Positions 16,147 to 24,397 of a stretch of DNA of 50,308 nt are shown here, piece after piece. The translations under genes were made by a program, and so were the position numbers. Numbering within the stretch: position 1 is the stretch's first letter; each line of letters opens with the position of its first letter. This stretch comes from CAYLGT01 sp964383465 (GTDB lineage: Bacteria > Patescibacteriota > Saccharimonadia > Saccharimonadales > Saccharimonadaceae), in assembly GCA_964383465.1 (NCBI GenBank), contig CAYLGT010000006.1:1-50308 (forward strand), in the 5' to 3' direction. Under the pieces are notes generated by a model. That model did no database searches. It was not told the origin of the DNA and was given only the letters and a program-made list of their open reading frames with translations.

Positions 16147-16925
16147 CATTTACCGATACTCACTGCCACATCCATGAAGAATCGTACTCAGACGGCGAAC
16201 GTGCCTACCGGGATGCGATGAGTCAAGGAGTGAAACGGCTTATATGCGTCGGCACCGACGAGACGACGAGCCGGGAAGCGGTGACGTTTGCAGCGGGGCA
16301 CGAGGCAACCTGGGCGAGCGTCGGCCTTCACCCCCATGATGCGGTACATGGGGTGACGGCGGTTGATGAACTTGAAGCACTCATAAAGAACGACAAAAAC
16401 GTACACGTGAACAAAATTGTTGCTATAGGTGAGTGTGGGCTGGACTATTTCTACGATAATTCGCCTCGAGACAAACAGATCGCCATGTTTGAAGCACAGC
16501 TTGAGCTGGCTTACCGCTATGATCTACCGATGATTTTTCACGTTCGCAGTGGCAAAAAAGACGCTTTTGAGGATTTTTGGCCAATTTTCGACTCCGTGGC
16601 AGGCGTAAAAGGTGTACTTCATAGTTTTACTGATACGCCTGCTTCTCTAGAGAAAGGGCTCACGAGGGGGCTTTATATAGGGGTGAACGGCATCTCGACG
16701 TTTACCAAAGATGAAAAACAGCGTCAGATGTTTGCTTCGATTCCGTTGGATCGTTTACTGCTTGAAACAGATGCGCCCTTCTTGACGCCAGCCCCACATC
16801 GTGGTAAGATAAATGAGCCTGCATTTGTGATGCATGTTGCGCAGTTCAACGCGAATCTCCGGTCCATCAATCTCGAGGAGCTCTCGCGCGCAACAGAGCA
16901 AAATGCGACAAACCTCTTTTTTTAA
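16143..16925 (+). CDS. tatD: TatD-family metal-dependent deoxyribonuclease
   Basis: 260 residues. Metal ligands appear in DTHCHIHE at the N-terminus, GECGLDYFYD, FHVRSGKKD, LHSFTDT and LLLETDAPFLTP. TatD enzymes are 3'-5' exonucleases on DNA, with some reports on RNA, in repair or nucleic-acid turnover. ATG overlaps the nadD stop, so it is read from the nadD promoter and may fall under the NAD operator by position rather than function. In many Gram-positives tatD sits between metG and the G5 protein; here it is moved about 12 kb. Confidence 0.93.
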   Translation: MTFTDTHCHIHEESYSDGERAYRDAMSQGVKRLICVGTDETTSREAVTFAAGHEATWASVGLHPHDAVHGVTAVDELEALIKNDKNVHVNKIVAIGECGLDYFYDNSPRDKQIAMFEAQLELAYRYDLPMIFHVRSGKKDAFEDFWPIFDSVAGVKGVLHSFTDTPASLEKGLTRGLYIGVNGISTFTKDEKQRQMFASIPLDRLLLETDAPFLTPAPHRGKINEPAFVMHVAQFNANLRSINLEELSRATEQNATNLFF

Positions 16926-16984
16926 CACCAACACCTAACCGCAAACATATGTCACTTCAAAGAGGGCCTGAAGGTTATTTGCCT

Positions 16985-17755
16985 ATGTCGGAAACGCCGA
17001 TGACGCCTGTCGATGTACAGGAATCCCAAGACAACGTACAGTATGTAAACTTTGGACGAGAACAAGATCCCGCCCAATTTTTAAGTAGCGCTGAAAAAAG
17101 TATTGAAACTGCGACGCGGTCAGATGAACTGATTGATTTAGATGAGCCTGCGCAGGTATTTGCGCTTCCAGAGCAAGAAGCTGAAGTTATAGAATTGGCC
17201 CCAAAGGAGCTTACTCGTACTGAGCAACTGCATTTGGCGGTTAAATCGATGAGTTCAACCGATCAAGTGGCCTACATAAGTGCTATTTCTCGTTCTCTAC
17301 CGAGTCTTCGTGATGCTGGGGTGGTGATGGGTGCGGTTGTTGAGCAGCCCTCAGAAAACTGGTTTAAGAAACTTCTCGTAGGTGGTGCAAAACCTGCTGT
17401 CACTACTCTGTCGCAACGAGAGCTCATTGAGAGAGAGGCTGTGGTTGGTGGCACGCTGTTTGACGCGATCCCAGCTGGTCATCGCCGGGAGTTTTTTTGT
17501 TTGGATGATCACACTTGGGTATGGCACGAGGAGTGGGTTGATGAAAACGACCAACGACAAGTCACGAGCACTCGATACGAAGTTCATACCAGCGGCATAC
17601 TGAAGGCTCAAAACGCCGCTGTGTACAAATTTATCGATGGACCAGAGCTTGAAAATCTGGTTGTTGCAACCAGGTTGTACTACGAAAAAGTTGCCCAGAC
17701 TATCTACAACATAGACCCAACCACCGGCCAGACGATAACACGTAGCGCAGCCTAA
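16985..17755 (+). CDS. Hypothetical cytoplasmic protein
   Basis: Not recognised. 256 residues from ATG 16985, which has GAAGG about 11 nt upstream; an in-frame ATG at 16949 would add 12 residues but has no Shine-Dalgarno. No signal peptide or membrane segment. The first ~75 residues are acidic and low in complexity (Asp, Glu, Gln), suggesting disorder. Then comes a helical part (RTEQLHLAVKSMSSTDQVAYI) and a folded C-terminus with the aromatic stretch FFCLDDHTWVWHEEW and YKFIDGPELENLV. It lies between tatD and iscS. Confidence 0.7.
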   Translation: MSETPMTPVDVQESQDNVQYVNFGREQDPAQFLSSAEKSIETATRSDELIDLDEPAQVFALPEQEAEVIELAPKELTRTEQLHLAVKSMSSTDQVAYISAISRSLPSLRDAGVVMGAVVEQPSENWFKKLLVGGAKPAVTTLSQRELIEREAVVGGTLFDAIPAGHRREFFCLDDHTWVWHEEWVDENDQRQVTSTRYEVHTSGILKAQNAAVYKFIDGPELENLVVATRLYYEKVAQTIYNIDPTTGQTITRSAA

Positions 17756-17762
17756 GGGTTGC

Positions 17763-17768
17763 TATACT
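17763..17768 (+). promoter_or_regulatory. Extended -10 box of iscS-mnmA
   Basis: TTGCTATACT gives a TGn extended -10, with TATACT ending 13 nt before ATG 17782. No Shine-Dalgarno sequence stands between them (AAAAGAG is weak), so the leader is about 6 nt. Confidence 0.5.
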
Positions 17769-17781
17769 ACTAAAAGAGTCT

Positions 17782-18933
17782 ATGCATCGATCTGTTTACC
17801 TCGATTATGCTGCTGCTACCCCGCTTGACGAGCGGGTGTTTGCTGCGATGCAACCCTACTTTTTAGAACAGTTTTACAACCCGTCAGCAAGCTATGGACC
17901 GGCGCGTCAGGTTCGTAGTGAGTTCGAAGCCGCGAAAGGCGCGCTGGCTGCAGTTATAGGCGCCAAGCCTTTTGACATCATCATGACCGCGGGCGCAACA
18001 GAGTCGATAGCGATTGGTCTTCTGGGACTCATGGAGCCCGGTGACCATATGGTAATAGGCGCAACAGAGCATGCCGCCGTACGGAGTGTCGCCGCGCAGT
18101 TTGACTACTCGGTAGTCCCTGCGAGTGCGAAAGGCATCATCACGGCTGAGGCGCTAGAAGGGGTCGTTACTGACACAACGAAAGTAGTTTCGGTCACCGC
18201 AGCCGACAGCGAACTTGGCACCGTACAGTCGCTTCGCGCTCTCGCTCAAAAAATCGAGGAAATTAGGGCCTCTCGGCAAGAACGAGGCATCGGTCAGCCT
18301 CTATATTTTCACACTGATGCATCTCAAGCTGCTGGAGTGATTGACTTACACGTCTCACGACTTGGAGTCGATCTTTTGACGCTCAACGCTGCAAAATGTT
18401 ACGGCCCAAAGCAGGTTGGCCTACTCTGGGTGAGTCCACTGGTGCGACTTCACCCAGTTATTTCGGGCGGCGGTCAAGAGAGGGGTTTGCGTGGTGGCAC
18501 GGAAAATGTAGCTGGTGCGGTTGGATTTGCTATGGCTTTGTCGCTCACCGACAAAAAACGTCATAGTGAAACTAAACGACTCAGTGAGCTCCGAGACTAT
18601 CTCCAAACCAAGCTCTGCGAGTCGGTGCCGGAGCTCGTCGTGAACGGACACCCTAAAAAGCGCCTCCCTGGACACCTCCATGTAAGCTATGCAGGACTCG
18701 ATGCCGAGCGCGTCGTCATGCATTTGGACATGAAGGGGGTCTATATAGCCACCGGTGCAGCATGTGCCGCCAACAAAGGCACTCGCTCAAGCATACTGAC
18801 CGCAGTCGGGATGACCGATGAGCTAGCCGACGGTAGTCTTCGAATGAGCCTTGGTCGCCACACGACGAAAGAAGAGCTCGACTACGTCATACCGCTCATA
18901 GCAGAAGCAATCCGCACCGAGGTGAGGCTATGA
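17782..18933 (+). CDS. iscS: Cysteine desulfurase (IscS/NifS family)
   Basis: PLP enzyme that moves sulfur from cysteine to a persulfide on its own Cys. 383 residues. YLDYAAATPL starts the protein, TAGATESIAIG is the PLP phosphate region, FHTDASQAAG the cofactor Asp, and LNAAKCYGPKQVG the Schiff-base Lys (the usual SAHK is NAAK). The active loop TGAACAANKGTRSSI has the catalytic Cys. It overlaps mnmA by 4 nt, so its main partner is probably tRNA thiolation; no IscU-like scaffold is seen nearby. Confidence 0.93.
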   Translation: MHRSVYLDYAAATPLDERVFAAMQPYFLEQFYNPSASYGPARQVRSEFEAAKGALAAVIGAKPFDIIMTAGATESIAIGLLGLMEPGDHMVIGATEHAAVRSVAAQFDYSVVPASAKGIITAEALEGVVTDTTKVVSVTAADSELGTVQSLRALAQKIEEIRASRQERGIGQPLYFHTDASQAAGVIDLHVSRLGVDLLTLNAAKCYGPKQVGLLWVSPLVRLHPVISGGGQERGLRGGTENVAGAVGFAMALSLTDKKRHSETKRLSELRDYLQTKLCESVPELVVNGHPKKRLPGHLHVSYAGLDAERVVMHLDMKGVYIATGAACAANKGTRSSILTAVGMTDELADGSLRMSLGRHTTKEELDYVIPLIAEAIRTEVRL

Positions 18934-19958
18934 GCCGTGTATTTGTAGGAATGAGTGGCGGCGTCGACAGCTCTTTGTCGGCAGCGCTCCTAAAGGAGCA
19001 GGGCCACGAGGTTGTCGGTGTGTACATGAAAAACTGGACAGAAGATCTACCGGGGATGCGATGTCCTTGGGCAGATGATCTAGCTGACGCAAAGCGTGTT
19101 GCGGTCCAGTTAGGAATTCCACTTCACGTTTATGATTTCCAGGCCGACTACAAACACTATGTCGTTGAGTACATGATTGACGAGTACAAGGCGGGTCGCA
19201 CGCCGAACCCAGACATCATGTGTAATCAAGAAGTGAAATTTAAGCTGTTTTTTGAGACCGCCATACAAAATGGTGCCGAGTTTATCGCCACGGGGCACTA
19301 TGCGAACACCGAAGGCGGACGGCTACTAAAAGCTACAGATTCCGCCAAGGACCAAACCTATTTTCTTTACCGAGTCACCTCAGAGGCGCTAGAAAAGACG
19401 CTTTTTCCTCTGGGAGCGATGAAGAAATCCGAGGTGCGTGAGGCAGCCGCCCAGCGCGGGTTAAGCACCGCTACGAAAAAAGATAGCCAGGGAATTTGCT
19501 TCGTGGGCTCGGTGGGTATCAAGGAGTTTTTGTCCCAGTACATCGAAACCGTGCCGGGAGTAGTCATCGACAAAGATACTGGCCAGTCGGTAGGTCGTCA
19601 TGATGGTGCAATATATTACACACTAGGTCAGCGCCATGGTTTACAAGTAGGGGGAGGCCTTCCGTACTATGTTGTCGGTAAAGACATGGAAAAAAATGAA
19701 GTCTATGTCAGTCGTAGTCTGGAAAATGAAGCACTCTGGCGCTCGAGTGTCGAGCTGAGAGACATACACTGGATAGGCCGTCAGCCCAGTGCGGGAGCAA
19801 AGCTTCAGGCTCGTCTACGACACAGAGGGGCTTTGACAGAGGTCAGTCTCGAAGGAACTTCGCTCACGTTTTCTCACCCGGAACGGGCTGCAACGCCAGG
19901 TCAGTCGGTCGTACTCTACGACGGGGATGAGTGTTTGGGTGGCGGTTTCATCGCATAA
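18930..19958 (+). CDS. mnmA: tRNA-specific 2-thiouridylase MnmA
   Basis: Thiolates U34 of tRNA-Glu, -Gln and -Lys with ATP and a persulfide sulfur. 342 residues. The PP-loop is GMSGGVDSSLSA near residue 8. The two catalytic Cys lie in NPDIMCNQEVKF and DSQGICFVG. The C-terminal beta-barrel is present (YVSRSLENEALWRSS onward). The ATGA overlap with iscS makes the sulfur donor and acceptor one operon. Confidence 0.96.
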   Translation: MSRVFVGMSGGVDSSLSAALLKEQGHEVVGVYMKNWTEDLPGMRCPWADDLADAKRVAVQLGIPLHVYDFQADYKHYVVEYMIDEYKAGRTPNPDIMCNQEVKFKLFFETAIQNGAEFIATGHYANTEGGRLLKATDSAKDQTYFLYRVTSEALEKTLFPLGAMKKSEVREAAAQRGLSTATKKDSQGICFVGSVGIKEFLSQYIETVPGVVIDKDTGQSVGRHDGAIYYTLGQRHGLQVGGGLPYYVVGKDMEKNEVYVSRSLENEALWRSSVELRDIHWIGRQPSAGAKLQARLRHRGALTEVSLEGTSLTFSHPERAATPGQSVVLYDGDECLGGGFIA

Positions 19959-20000
19959 TCTTTATACTTGAGTGTAAATACACCATAGAGGAGGGCGAAG

Positions 20001-20522
20001 GTGGAACTACATAACTTGGAAAAACCGAGTAGTAAACAGTGGCTGGGTTTGATTGCATGGCTCCTTGTGGTGCTGCTAGGGTTTGCGGCGGCATATCTTT
20101 ATAACCGAAACCTGGAACTAGCTTCCGATAACACCGCCGCGAGTACCAACGCCCTCACGCTGACCTCAAATATATCCGCACTCAAGTCAGAGATCACCAA
20201 GCTTGAAAATGCGGCAAAACAGGTTGAAGCCGCCAAGCCGACGCCAGTCGTTTCAAACGCAGAGCGCGCCGCAAAAGCCTACTATGCCGCGCAGGCCAAA
20301 GGGAATGTAGACCTCACGAAATACTCAGCCAAACTCATGGCAGAGTCTGGAGTATTTAAGCGCTATAGTGTGTCACCGGGTACGGGGGGCGACGGAGTTT
20401 CGGTAATTGTGAAGAAAGTCGGTGATGACTGGGTGGCAGTTTCGATAGGCCAAAGTTTGCCTTCAAAAGCTACGGGCGAACAGTATAGTATGCCAACCGG
20501 ATGGTTTAGTACTGACTACTAA
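20001..20522 (+). CDS. Hypothetical membrane-anchored protein with coiled coil
   Basis: Not recognised. 173 residues from GTG 20001, preceded by GAGGAGGGCGAAG. One membrane segment at about 15-33 (GLIAWLLVVLLGFAAAYLY), then a coiled-coil stretch (about 55-80, ISALKSEITKLENAAKQVEAA), and a small C-terminal globular part ending MPTGWFSTDY. The bulk should lie outside the membrane. TATACT at about 19967 may be its -10. Confidence 0.7.
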   Translation: MELHNLEKPSSKQWLGLIAWLLVVLLGFAAAYLYNRNLELASDNTAASTNALTLTSNISALKSEITKLENAAKQVEAAKPTPVVSNAERAAKAYYAAQAKGNVDLTKYSAKLMAESGVFKRYSVSPGTGGDGVSVIVKKVGDDWVAVSIGQSLPSKATGEQYSMPTGWFSTDY

Positions 20523-20566
20523 AGTCGAGGTATACTAACAACACTATCTAAGTGAAGGAGTGGTCT

Positions 20567-20779
20567 ATGGGATTTTTTGACTCTTTGAAAAATTTGTTTG
20601 GCCGGGTAGACGAAACTGAGAAGCAAGTACAAGATTTACTAGAACAAGCCGACAATGTGACAAACATGATTCCTGGTGATGCTGATGACAAGTTGGTTGA
20701 TGGGCTTAAAGAAAAAGTCGAAAACCTGACGAATCAGTACGACGAAGTAAAGAAAAACATCCCCGGAAGCGGAAACTAA
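20567..20779 (+). CDS. Small acidic helical protein
   Basis: Not recognised. 70 residues, start ATG 20567 fixed by AAGGAG with 6 nt spacing. Sequence MGFFDSLKNLFGRVDETEKQ then mostly charged helix with coiled-coil character and GDADD and IPGSGN breaks; no membrane segment. TATACT at about 20531 fits as -10. The last 4 nt overlap the convergent gene at 20776. Confidence 0.65.
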   Translation: MGFFDSLKNLFGRVDETEKQVQDLLEQADNVTNMIPGDADDKLVDGLKEKVENLTNQYDEVKKNIPGSGN

Positions 20780-21162
20780 AGTCGGTCGTTTGTGACACGG
20801 ACGTTCTCGACAGTGCGCGAGACGCCTTGATAGCGCATCACAAACCAACTCGGGGCAGAGCGGCGTGTTTGAGGTTCGATATTATAGAGCAACATGGCCG
20901 CTCTATCCATGTCTATGTAGCCAGCTATTGGCGGGTACTGAGAAGGAAACTCATCGATGATCATCCGTTCCCATATAGCGCTACACTCTTCAGTATTTGG
21001 ACAGATAGTCGACACAACTTTACTGACTTCGAGCTCAACACCACATGTGCCGCAACGACAGCCACTTTCACTTAGCAGCAGTGCATTTTGTAAGACGAAA
21101 GGATAGTCGGCTCTTAGCCTCTCGAGTGCGGTTGGCTCCGGTTGTAGCGTTTCACCCTGCAT
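20776..21162 (-). CDS. Hypothetical protein with a Cys-rich zinc-ribbon-like motif
   Basis: Not recognised. 128 residues. CRCGTCGVELEVSKVVSTIC (about 35-54) may bind a metal; the rest is acidic N-terminally and has a hydrophobic core with no membrane segment. Start ATG 21162 has GGAG 6 nt upstream. Its -10 (TATAGT, minus strand 21182-21187) overlaps the alaS -10 in the near-palindrome TATACTATA, so the two divergent genes compete for one polymerase site. Confidence 0.6.
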   Translation of the reverse strand: MQGETLQPEPTALERLRADYPFVLQNALLLSESGCRCGTCGVELEVSKVVSTICPNTEECSAIWERMIIDEFPSQYPPIAGYIDMDRAAMLLYNIEPQTRRSAPSWFVMRYQGVSRTVENVRVTNDRL

Positions 21163-21178
21163 ATTTTCTCCAGTTTGC

Positions 21179-21184
21179 TATACT
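21179..21184 (+). promoter_or_regulatory. Extended -10 of alaS, overlapping a divergent -10
   Basis: TTTGCTATACT gives a TGn-extended TATACT ending 9 nt before ATG 21194, so the alaS mRNA should have a leader of about 2-3 nt. No T-box or other leader RNA can fit. Confidence 0.55.
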
Positions 21185-21193
21185 ATAACAGAT

Positions 21194-23083
21194 ATGACCG
21201 CTCAAGAAATTCGTAGCGCTTATCTGCGCTTCTTTGAAGAACGTGGCCACGCCATCATCGCGCGTGCTCCACTTGTGCTTCGTGACGACCCAACGACACT
21301 GTTTACGGGTTCCGGCATGCAGCCGATGATTCCCTATCTGCTCGGTGAAGAACACCCGCAGGGTAAGCGAATTGTTGATTCTCAAACCTGTCTACGCGCC
21401 CAGGACATCGACGACATCGGTGACAATCGTCACACGACGTTTTTTGAGATGCTCGGAAACTGGAGTATGGGCGATTACTTCAAAGAGCAGCAGATTGAGT
21501 GGATGTTTGAATTTTTGGAGTCCGTTGTAGGCCTCGACATGAACCGCGTATACATCACCTGCTACATCGGCAATGAAACCTACGGGATTCCGAAAGATAC
21601 TGAAGCTGCTGCTGTCTGGAAGCGACTCTACGAGGCGAAGGGGTACACGAGCAGTGAAGCTGACATAGACACGGAAGAAAATGGCTACAAACGCGGCATC
21701 CATGATGGCGAGCGTATCTTCTACTACGATGGCAGCAAGAACTGGTGGAGCCGCAACGGCAGCCCTGAAACGACACCAGTTGGTGACCCATGCGGGCCTG
21801 ACAGTGAGATGTTCTATGACTTCGGAACTGAGCACGACACAAGCTACGGTGAGCACTGCCATCCGAACTGTGACTGCGGTCGTTTTATGGAGATCGGTAA
21901 CAATGTCTTTATGGCCTATCGCAAAGTGGCCGAGGGGCAGTTTGAGCCACTTGAAGCGCCAAATATCGACCATGGTTCAGGCCTGGAGCGAATTGCCGCT
22001 GCAAAACTAGGTGACCCAGATGTTTTCAAAATCAGTATCATGTGGCCGATCATCGAAAAACTACAAAAACTGAGCAAGAAATCATACGACGAGCACACCG
22101 AGAGTATGCGCGTCATCGCTGACCATTTGCGAGCCGCTACGTTCCTCGCCGTAGACGGCTGCGTGCCGAGCAACAAAGAACAAGGCTACGTCATGCGCAA
22201 ACTTGTTCGTCGCGCCATGGTCAAAGCCTTTGACCTCGGTATCGAACAGAACTTCCTGCAAGAAGTTGTTCCTGTGATTGCCGACTTGTACCACGACGAC
22301 TTTCCTGAAGTTGCAGAAAAACGTGAAGAAGTCGTTGCTGTGCTCGTCAAAGAGGAAAAGGCATTTCGTCAAACTTTACGAAAAGGCCTGAAAGAATTAC
22401 AGAAATTTGCCAGTCAAACAATCAATGGCGACTCATTATTTACGCTATATGATACCTATGGATTCCCCGTAGAGCTTTCAACCGAAGAGGTGGCGAAGCA
22501 AGCCATGAACCTTTCCGATAATTGGCGCGTTGAATTCGAGGCCAAAATGCAGGAGCAACGCGAACGCTCGCAAACTGCCCGCAAAGGAGTGTTCAAGGGT
22601 GGTCTCGAAGGGCACGATTTGATTCACAAAAAATACCACACCGCCACTCACCTCATGTACCAGGCGCTTCGCGATGTACTCGGTAACCACGTCATCCAGC
22701 ACGGTAGCAACATCACCGAAGAGCGACTTCGCTTCGACTTCTCGCACTCAGAAAAGATGACGCCGGAGCAGATCAAGCAAGTCGAAGACATCGTCAACGA
22801 GCAGATAAGCAAAGATCTCAAAGTAAGCTTTGCGGAATATCCAACAGCAGAGGCAACTGGTCCACTTGGTGCACTTGGCGCGTTCGGCGATCGTTATGGC
22901 GACACAGTAAAGGTGTACAAGATGATTGCCGACGACGCAGAGAAGCCATTTAGCTTTGAAATTTGCGGTGGCCCTCACGTTGACCACACCAATCAACTCG
23001 CAGAAGGTGAAAAACGCTTCAAAATCACCAAAGAAGAGTCGTCTAGCGCCGGCATTCGTCGCATAAAAGCTGTGCTCATCTAA
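21194..23083 (+). CDS. alaS: Alanyl-tRNA synthetase, short form lacking the C-Ala domain
   Basis: Charges tRNA-Ala. 629 residues against about 875 in E. coli. The class II catalytic domain is complete (RSAYLRFFEERGH at the start, TGSGMQPMIPYLLG, NRHTTFFEMLGNWSMGDYF, GSGLERIAA). The editing domain is present with HTATHLM (zinc His) and CGGPHVDH, where most bacteria have CGGTH. The protein stops 30-40 residues after that motif (SSSAGIRRIKAVLI), so the C-terminal oligomerisation/tRNA-elbow domain is missing. The stop is clean, so this is a natural short form. No Shine-Dalgarno sequence. Confidence 0.95.
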   Translation: MTAQEIRSAYLRFFEERGHAIIARAPLVLRDDPTTLFTGSGMQPMIPYLLGEEHPQGKRIVDSQTCLRAQDIDDIGDNRHTTFFEMLGNWSMGDYFKEQQIEWMFEFLESVVGLDMNRVYITCYIGNETYGIPKDTEAAAVWKRLYEAKGYTSSEADIDTEENGYKRGIHDGERIFYYDGSKNWWSRNGSPETTPVGDPCGPDSEMFYDFGTEHDTSYGEHCHPNCDCGRFMEIGNNVFMAYRKVAEGQFEPLEAPNIDHGSGLERIAAAKLGDPDVFKISIMWPIIEKLQKLSKKSYDEHTESMRVIADHLRAATFLAVDGCVPSNKEQGYVMRKLVRRAMVKAFDLGIEQNFLQEVVPVIADLYHDDFPEVAEKREEVVAVLVKEEKAFRQTLRKGLKELQKFASQTINGDSLFTLYDTYGFPVELSTEEVAKQAMNLSDNWRVEFEAKMQEQRERSQTARKGVFKGGLEGHDLIHKKYHTATHLMYQALRDVLGNHVIQHGSNITEERLRFDFSHSEKMTPEQIKQVEDIVNEQISKDLKVSFAEYPTAEATGPLGALGAFGDRYGDTVKVYKMIADDAEKPFSFEICGGPHVDHTNQLAEGEKRFKITKEESSSAGIRRIKAVLI

Positions 23084-23125
23084 CTTTGAGCATAAGCGTG
23101 ACGCGTAGTATACTGGTGACAAGAT

Positions 23126-24397
23126 ATGTTACTCAGTAAACTCAAAAGTAAATTGCCCGTTCGTGGTCAAGCCAATGATGACCTTTTGGTCGGCCTCGAT
23201 ATCGGTACTGAATTTGTCAAAGCCCTTATCGCTCGCGTTAAGGGCGATGAGCTAGAAATTATAGGGGTTGGTCGGACGCGTCAAGGTATCAGCGATATGC
23301 ACAGCGGTGCAATTTCTGACATCGGTGGCGTAGTGCGTAACTGTGAAGACGCCCTTTCTCAGGCCGAAGCTCAAGCGGGAGTCCAGGGAAAACGTGCGGT
23401 GATCGGCATCGCTGGTGAGCTCGTCAAAGGTATGACGAGCACCATTCGCTACAAACGCCCACAACCGGACCGCGCACTCGACATCAACGAGATGGAATTT
23501 ATCATCGAAAAAGTTCAGGAACGTGCCCAGAACAAGGCACAGAAGCAGATCGCACTTGAAACAGGCAACAGTGATGTCGAGGTGAAGCTCGTTAACTCTG
23601 CCATCGTGAGCATCCACATCGACGGCTACAAAGTCAGTAATCCGATAGGTTTTCAAGGGAAAGACGTTGCCATCCAAATCTACACAGCCTTTGCGCCAAT
23701 GGTGCATATCGGCGCACTTGAACGAACGGCGGGTGAGCTCGACCTAGACCTCATCGCCGTTGCCGCTGAGCCGTTTGCTGTTTCGCGAAGCGTACTGGGC
23801 GTCGATGCGAGTAGTAACTTTACGGCCATCCTGGCTGACGTTGGTGGTGGTACGACCGACATCGCCGTAGTAAACGATGGCGGTGTCGAAGGAACGCGCA
23901 TGTTTGGCATCGGAGGACGCAGTTTCACTCGTACCATCGCAAGCGACATGGATCTCAGCTACGAAGATGCAGAAAAACTGAAGGTAAATGTCGATGACGC
24001 AAACCTGAAGGAATCTGTCGCAAAGCAGGTAGGGGTATCTATAGAAAAGACACTCGAAGTCTGGCTGGGTGGTGTTGAGCTGGCTCTGAGCGAGTTTGAT
24101 TCAGTCGACCACCTGCCAAATCGCATCCTGCTGTGTGGCGGTGGGTCGAGTCTCGTTAAGCTGGTTGAAGCACTTAAAAAGCGTGATTGGTACCAGGACC
24201 TGCCGTTTACAAAACGCCCAACCGTACAACATATAAAACCTACCGATGTCGTTGGAGTCAGTGATAAAACCGACTCAGGACTCGACCATACTTTTGTGAC
24301 AGCCATGGGACTTCTCAGGGTTGGATATGATACGATGGTAGGCAGTTCCGATGCAGATAGCATCAAAGATAAACTAAACAGAATCTTGCGCGTATGA
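23126..24397 (+). CDS. PilM/FtsA-like actin-fold ATPase
   Basis: 423 residues. Actin-fold phosphate loops: DLLVGLDIGTEFVKALIAR near residue 22, ILADVGGGTTDIAVV about 233-247, and a third at LLCGGGSSLVKLVEAL. This fits FtsA or the type IV pilus inner-membrane ATPase-like PilM. An FtsA SHS2-like segment lies around residues 95-190. The next gene (4-nt overlap) encodes a single-pass membrane protein, which is how PilM meets PilN, but that partner has a different outer domain. No other pil or fts genes are in view, so I leave the symbol open. TATACT ends 11 nt before the ATG. Confidence 0.7.
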   Translation: MLLSKLKSKLPVRGQANDDLLVGLDIGTEFVKALIARVKGDELEIIGVGRTRQGISDMHSGAISDIGGVVRNCEDALSQAEAQAGVQGKRAVIGIAGELVKGMTSTIRYKRPQPDRALDINEMEFIIEKVQERAQNKAQKQIALETGNSDVEVKLVNSAIVSIHIDGYKVSNPIGFQGKDVAIQIYTAFAPMVHIGALERTAGELDLDLIAVAAEPFAVSRSVLGVDASSNFTAILADVGGGTTDIAVVNDGGVEGTRMFGIGGRSFTRTIASDMDLSYEDAEKLKVNVDDANLKESVAKQVGVSIEKTLEVWLGGVELALSEFDSVDHLPNRILLCGGGSSLVKLVEALKKRDWYQDLPFTKRPTVQHIKPTDVVGVSDKTDSGLDHTFVTAMGLLRVGYDTMVGSSDADSIKDKLNRILRV

